The notes under the pieces are model-generated. The model ran no database searches. It had not been told where the DNA came from and saw only the letters and a program-made list of their open reading frames with translations. Below, in pieces: positions 59,316 to 64,000 of a DNA stretch of 64,000 bases. Made by a program: the position numbers and the translations under genes. The stretch comes from Amoebidium appalachense. Lineage: Eukaryota > Ichthyosporea. How positions within the stretch are numbered: the first letter of the stretch is position 1; every line of letters begins with the position of its first letter. The stretch spans positions 17,980,001-18,044,000 of the forward strand of contig CAVNZM010000001.1 in the NCBI GenBank assembly GCA_963693365.1, read 5' to 3'.

Positions 59316-59932
59316 ATGAACTTGAATAATAATAAGTAATAATATCTCTCAACACAGTGCTCGAGCGCTGCTGAGCTGCCAACCCCCAGGACCGGCCCCT
59401 TGCCAGCGACCTCCACACCTCCTTGTCCGACCTCTTCGACGCCACCAAAGACTCAGACTATGATGCCGCCTTCAGCAGTGGTTAGTTGGGTCGTTTGGGA
59501 AATGCATCCGGCCACAGTTCACACCGCACACCCAAAAGACTTACATACCACGATTATGAAGAGGTTAAACTTCTGCAGCTATCACCAGCCACAGACACGA
59601 TGAAGAAGAACGGCAAGGGTGAACTCAACTACGAACTGAAGGAAACGGATGACAATTATCTCGTTACGGTCAGAGGGGGAACGAATTTGAAAAAGGAGGG
59701 GAAGGGCGGAGAGAAGTATTCGATGAAAACGACGGAGTGAACTATATTGTCACTGTGAAGGAAAAGGGGTCGGGTGACCTTAGTTCAGGGTTGTTAAATG
59801 CTCTGAGTAAAAAGACGATGCAGTTTGATGCGAGTGATTCGGGTGCATTGGCTCTGGCAGAGGTGGGCTACACTGCTATTGTGGATAGCCCGGTTGGGGG
59901 GAAGAAGATGAATTATCGCTAGTTATTCTAAA

Positions 59933-60066
59933 TTTGCTTGATTCACTACATAGGTTCTTTTGGTTTGCTTGATTCACTACATAGGTCTTTTAGCTTGCTT
60001 GATTCACTACATAGGTCTTTTAGTTTGCTTGATTCACTACATAGTTTCTTTAAGTTTGCTTGGCTC
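59933..60066 (+). repeat. 31-bp tandem repeat, just over four copies
   Basis: Units beginning TTTGCTTGATTCACTACATA follow one another from 59933, with small changes in the last third and a final partial unit TTGCTTGGCTCACTG. Confidence 0.9.
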
Positions 60067-60243
60067 ACTGTGTTAAATTATCCTCTCTTTTTTCTTTCAG
60101 GGCGGACGGTAAATTCATTACGGGTGCCGTATAATTATTGGTTTTTATAAGTTTACCCAGAGATCACGAAATGTTTTGTAGTTCTTCACGGTTTCCTTGT
60201 TCTTTCACGGCTTTTTTTTTTTTTTCTTTCTTTTCTCCTGCAA

Positions 60244-60533
60244 CCACATCGGGAGAGTCAACTTGCAAAAAGTAAAATTATTCTGCATTTAACAGAATTA
60301 TTCCGCAAAAAGTTGCCAATTGATTCTTCTTTTAGCAGATTGAATATGCTTTTAGCTGATTGATTCTGCTATTTGCAGAATATCTGCTTTTAGCACAATA
60401 ATTCTGCTTTTAGCAGGATGATTCTGCTTTTGCTGAATAATTCTGCTTTTAGCAGAATAATTCTGTTTTCGTAGATTAATTCTGTTTGTTGCAGAATAAT
60501 TCTGCTCGGAGCAAGTTGGCTCAGCCGATGTGG
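60244..60533. repeat. Foldback element built of tandem mini-hairpins
   Basis: Termini 60244-60266 and 60511-60533 are inverted repeats (20 of 23 bases pair; both begin or end CCACATCGG/CCGATGTGG). Inside, a unit of about 20 bases of the type AATTCTGCTTTTAGCAG recurs about ten times; each unit can itself fold as CTGC-loop-GCAG. The whole could fold as one long imperfect hairpin. Confidence 0.8.
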
Positions 60534-60622
60534 CTGGACCCTTCTTTTTTATTTATTTAAGGGATGGGTATGTAGGACTAAATTTGTTTTTCCCCCTCCT
60601 TTTCTTTTTGCAGGGACGGGGG

Positions 60623-60648
60623 TGTAGTACTATGGGAAAAGTACTACA
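60623..60648. repeat. 9-bp perfect hairpin
   Basis: TGTAGTACT (60623-60631) pairs with AGTACTACA (60640-60648) across an 8-base loop. Confidence 0.75.
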
Positions 60649-61043
60649 TACATCAATGATTCAACCCTACATGGGTGAGAGCATGATACTGCTTCCAAAG
60701 TAGCTTACCTCCAGCACTAAATAGTCTAATGAAGGTAGCATTGGAAAGGTCTGATTGCACACAGACAACCCGCGTTGCCGAAATTGAACTTTCTGTGAGT
60801 GTGCTGGTGGCGGCGATGATGGTGGTCGTGGTGTGTGTGTGTGTGTGTGTGTGTTTGTGTGTGTGCGTGTGTATGTGTGTGTGGGTGGGTGGGTGGGTGT
60901 GTGTGGAGGCGGGGGGGGGGAGGGGCACACACCCGGCGCTCTGAAGCTTTGTTTTTGGTTGACGTTTCAGCCAGTCGCCCGAACCCTTGCATTGGGTATG
61001 CCCTTAACATGGCTGAAATCTAAGAGAACAACAAGATATAGCC

Positions 61044-61560
<517 letters not shown>

Positions 61561-62994
61561 ACACACACTCTCGCATCCCACACACACATCCCACACACAC
61601 ACACACACACTGACACGCCTGCTCGGTTTCGGGTGAGGCCAGACGCACACGCAAACACACCCACACATGCACGCAGGCGTGCATACTCGCACCCCAGGGC
61701 CGCTGTTAATATGATCACCATCAGAATAAACATAAGCACACCTGCACACGAGAAAATTTGCTTCAAGGCTTCCGGCTTTGACAATGTGTGTTTCTCTTGG
61801 TCTTCTAGTGGCTAAGTCCACATATATTTTCAGATTTTGGGGGGTGGAATCCCCTCTATTCCTTCCCCCCCCCCCCCCCCCCCCAAACAATTGATGCATC
61901 CGAAATGTACCCTGATCGGAGTACTTAGCGGTGTGTGTGTGTGTTTGTTTGTTTGCTTGTTGAAATAGTGTGTGGATGTCACGATCCCCGTGACGGGGAG
62001 TCCTGGAAGGAAGTATAGGTAATTCGGTTCCGTGAGCATGCCATGGTGCACGCCACTGGATCCGGATCGTGACCAGGAAAGGCAGGCCGAAAGTTTTTCC
62101 ATGATCCGGCGCGCCGGACTACTGTTAAAAATGTTCTATGAATCACTCTCAATTGATGTCAGGCGGTCACAATAGTAGCCTACTGGCAACCCGTATTATT
62201 ACTGTTGATGCTATCAAATTTCGTTTCGTGCAGGTGATGCTACCGGTGATGCTCGATCCGTCTCTGCACAGTCTTAAATGGCAAAAGGAAACAAATCCAA
62301 ATACAGCTTTTTCGATGGCTGTCACTTATTTTCTTCAGTTTACAATTAGCCTCTTGTAGCTGCATTCGTTGTACGTCAGTGCACATGAGTCACACGTGCA
62401 CGCACGTCACACTCACCCGGCCCCGGGCATATGCATGGCAGTCACACGCAGTCGCAGTGGGGGCCCTCGTGCCGCCTGTAACTCCGGCCGCGTTCAGTTG
62501 CCAACAACTACTTCATGGGCCGATTTTGGACACGCGTAACCTCGTGAATACAGCGCTACTGTACATACTGATATGGTTGGTTTGGTAAATCACGAGTCAA
62601 ACGCGAAACAAAAAATAAGAGAAACTTTGATGTGAATAAAAAATGAGAAGATCGGAATGCAGAAATTCCTGAATGCAGACTTTTTCAATTGATACAATTT
62701 GACAATGTATGTACATATAATTATCAGGCCACTGCCAATGCGGCTGTGATACCATTAGGTATTGCACAAAAAAAAAACTTATTGAATATGTACATATTTT
62801 AATATTCCATAAAAAACTAAAATAAAATGATTCCACCATAGATACTTTTGTGGATCATAGACCCGGTTTTTTGTTGCTAGATGGCCCACACAAGTCCTAA
62901 TATAAGTCCACACGCATTGGCCAATAGTCACGCCTTGAAGAGTGCACCTTTGAAACCATGCGCGGAATTTGGAATGCGGCCGTACATAGGGGTG

Positions 62995-63000
62995 TATAAA
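62995..63000 (+). promoter_or_regulatory. TATA box of the secreted-protein gene
   Basis: TATAAA ends 81 bases before the ATG at 63082, which would put transcription start near 63025-63030 and leave a 5' leader of about 55 bases. The 100 bases before it are unique sequence. Confidence 0.65.
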
Positions 63001-63081
63001 CAGCGCAGTATGTTGGAGAGCTCACAACTTTGCAGTTCACAGTTCTGAAGTCGGACTAGAGCGGCAGCCAAGAAACATAAA

Positions 63082-64000
63082 ATGAAACTCCTCACCTTCA
63101 CAACCGCTTTTCTGTGCGCCGTTTCGGCTCAGGTTTACGCCCAGGACCCTTCTGTCGACATCGACTTGTTTGACATTGGCGACGCCGCCCCTTCCCCCGC
63201 TCCTAGGCCTGTTACTGTCGCCCCTACTAATAGGCCCGCGCCCGTTGCAGACAAAAAACTAGGACTCCGCATCCCTCCCCAGGCTCTTGCCAACATCCCC
63301 AAGGAAGCACAGGACCGCATTGCTGCCGCTCGCGACCGTCAGGCTGCCGCCAACGACCATGCTGCCGCGGCCAACAACTTGAGGGCTGCTGCCGAGGCTG
63401 GTGCTGCTGCTGCTGCCGACCGCCGCGCTGCCGCCCAGGCACGCAAGCAGAGCGGTGACAGCCGTGGCGCCGACATTGACCAGGCTGCGGCCGATGCCGA
63501 TGACGACGCCGCTACCCAATACAAGGGGGCTGCCGACCAGGAGAACGGAGGGGCCCAGACCGATGCCCGCCAGGCTGTTCTTGACCGCCTGCCTGCCACT
63601 GCTCGTGCGCCCTACCAAGCAGCCAAGGCCAAGCGCCCCAGCCGCTTCCGGAACCGCCGTCAGGCTGAGGAGCCATTGGCGCCAGTGGTTGACCTGACTC
63701 CAGTCGTTGGCAGCGTCCCTGCCCCAGTCGTTGACCAGGCGCCAGCGGTTGGCCTCAGTGCTCCAGCGGTTGACCTCAGTGCTCCAGTGGTGGACCTGAC
63801 TCCAGTCGTTGGCAGCATCCTTGCCCCAGTGGTTGGCCAGGACACCGCTGCCGCACCTCTTCTAGTTGGTAATACCGCCGCGAGCCTTCCCCCTGTGTCC
63901 GCCCTTGAACCAGTATTGGTTTCGGAGCCAGCTGTGGTGGCCCCCGCCCCTGCCCCTGAACCCGTGATTGTCAACCCGGCCCTCCCCCCGACCCCCTCTG
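63082..64000 (+). CDS. Secreted Ala-rich / Pro-Val-repeat protein, 3' partial
   Basis: An uninterrupted frame runs from the ATG at 63082 to the window end (306 codons, no stop), so the C-terminus is missing. Residues 1-20 (MKLLTFTTAFLCAVSAQVYA) form a clear signal peptide with cleavage likely before QDPSVD. Next comes an acidic and Pro-rich stretch (about 22-55), an Ala/Asp/Arg-rich segment with helical character (about 75-180), then a basic RFRNRRQ site that resembles a furin-type cleavage site. After it, about 100 residues repeat the theme PVVDLTPVVG with variants (PAVDLSAPVVDL) and turn into Pro/Ala/Val-rich sequence. The GC-rich coding bias differs sharply from the flanks. No enzyme domain is seen; a cell-wall, matrix or secreted structural protein is likely. 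No homologue is recognised. Confidence 0.8.
   Translation, partial: MKLLTFTTAFLCAVSAQVYAQDPSVDIDLFDIGDAAPSPAPRPVTVAPTNRPAPVADKKLGLRIPPQALANIPKEAQDRIAAARDRQAAANDHAAAANNLRAAAEAGAAAAADRRAAAQARKQSGDSRGADIDQAAADADDDAATQYKGAADQENGGAQTDARQAVLDRLPATARAPYQAAKAKRPSRFRNRRQAEEPLAPVVDLTPVVGSVPAPVVDQAPAVGLSAPAVDLSAPVVDLTPVVGSILAPVVGQDTAAAPLLVGNTAASLPPVSALEPVLVSEPAVVAPAPAPEPVIVNPALPPTPS

Larger units (their letters stand above)
57387..59922 (+). pseudogene. Tyrosine kinase C-lobe and tail, broken by stops and a frameshift
   Basis: Exons 57387-57646, 58590-58737 and one starting at 59358 join in frame. They show the tyrosine-kinase catalytic loop HRDIATRNIL, an activation segment with a Tyr (KIYRDSS), VPARWWAPESL, SDLWSAGVAIWEIFSNGAVPY and NCPDELY. 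The DFG motif reads DLE. In exon 3 the codon for the invariant Trp of subdomain XI (Cys-Trp) is TGA (59372-59374), followed by the expected NPQDRP. A second in-frame stop, TAG (59483-59485), comes before a tail with HDYEEV and NYLVTV; a frameshift near 59685 leads to NYIVTV, VGYTAIV and the end at 59922. No N-lobe was found. Tyrosine kinases of this type are holozoan. With the upstream ectodomain this is probably one dead receptor gene, interrupted by LINE copy 2. Confidence 0.8.

Overview
This is nuclear DNA of a unicellular eukaryote, most likely a non-animal holozoan (an ichthyosporean-like protist fits best; this is inference). The genes carry GT-AG introns of about 0.3-2.6 kb with pyrimidine-rich acceptors. 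The set combines holozoan or animal-type genes (an RSU1 adhesome protein, a tyrosine kinase, a claudin-type four-helix protein) with biosynthetic genes animals lack (3-isopropylmalate dehydrogenase, a bifunctional thiamine enzyme) and an EF-hand two-pore K+ channel like those of plants and protists. Introns and intergenic DNA are loaded with C/G homopolymers (up to 73 bases), (CA)n/(TG)n, (CT)n and (TA)n tracts. Most long predicted frames in the window are translations of these tracts and are not genes.

Layout: 3-9674 (+) is the 3' part of a ThiD-ThiE fusion, 11 exons joined here in frame. 14100-21520 (+) is a complete nine-exon leuB (369 aa) with three CCAAT boxes upstream. 24301-26192 (-) is a four-exon claudin-like gene (224 aa). 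27761-28166 (-) is an unknown ORF. 30308-34695 (-) is a near full-length non-LTR retrotransposon (ORF1, and ORF2 with endonuclease and reverse transcriptase). 36385-37662 (+) is an intronless two-pore K+ channel. 39995-47373 (-) is a complete nine-exon RSU1 (284 aa). 48899-51007 (-) is an intronless AAA+ ATPase. 52010-59922 (+) holds remains of what looks like one receptor tyrosine kinase gene: a beta-helix/Cys-rich ectodomain, a membrane segment, a truncated LINE copy, kinase C-lobe exons and a tyrosine-bearing tail, broken by frameshifts and in-frame stops. 63082 to the window end (+) starts a secreted Ala- and Pro/Val-rich protein behind a TATA box.

The six intact genes splice or read cleanly in frame, so the lesions in the kinase gene are probably real decay and not poor sequence. 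Repeats tell a linked story: the LINE copies end in an A-plus-C tail and carry an internal (CA)n tract, and a separate dispersed repeat family also ends in a C-run. This suggests retroposition as one source of the homopolymers and microsatellites. Paired TGACGTCA (CRE) palindromes lie upstream of the K+ channel and the AAA ATPase and at a third site upstream of the claudin-like gene, hinting at shared bZIP control. No tRNA, rRNA or CRISPR array was seen.
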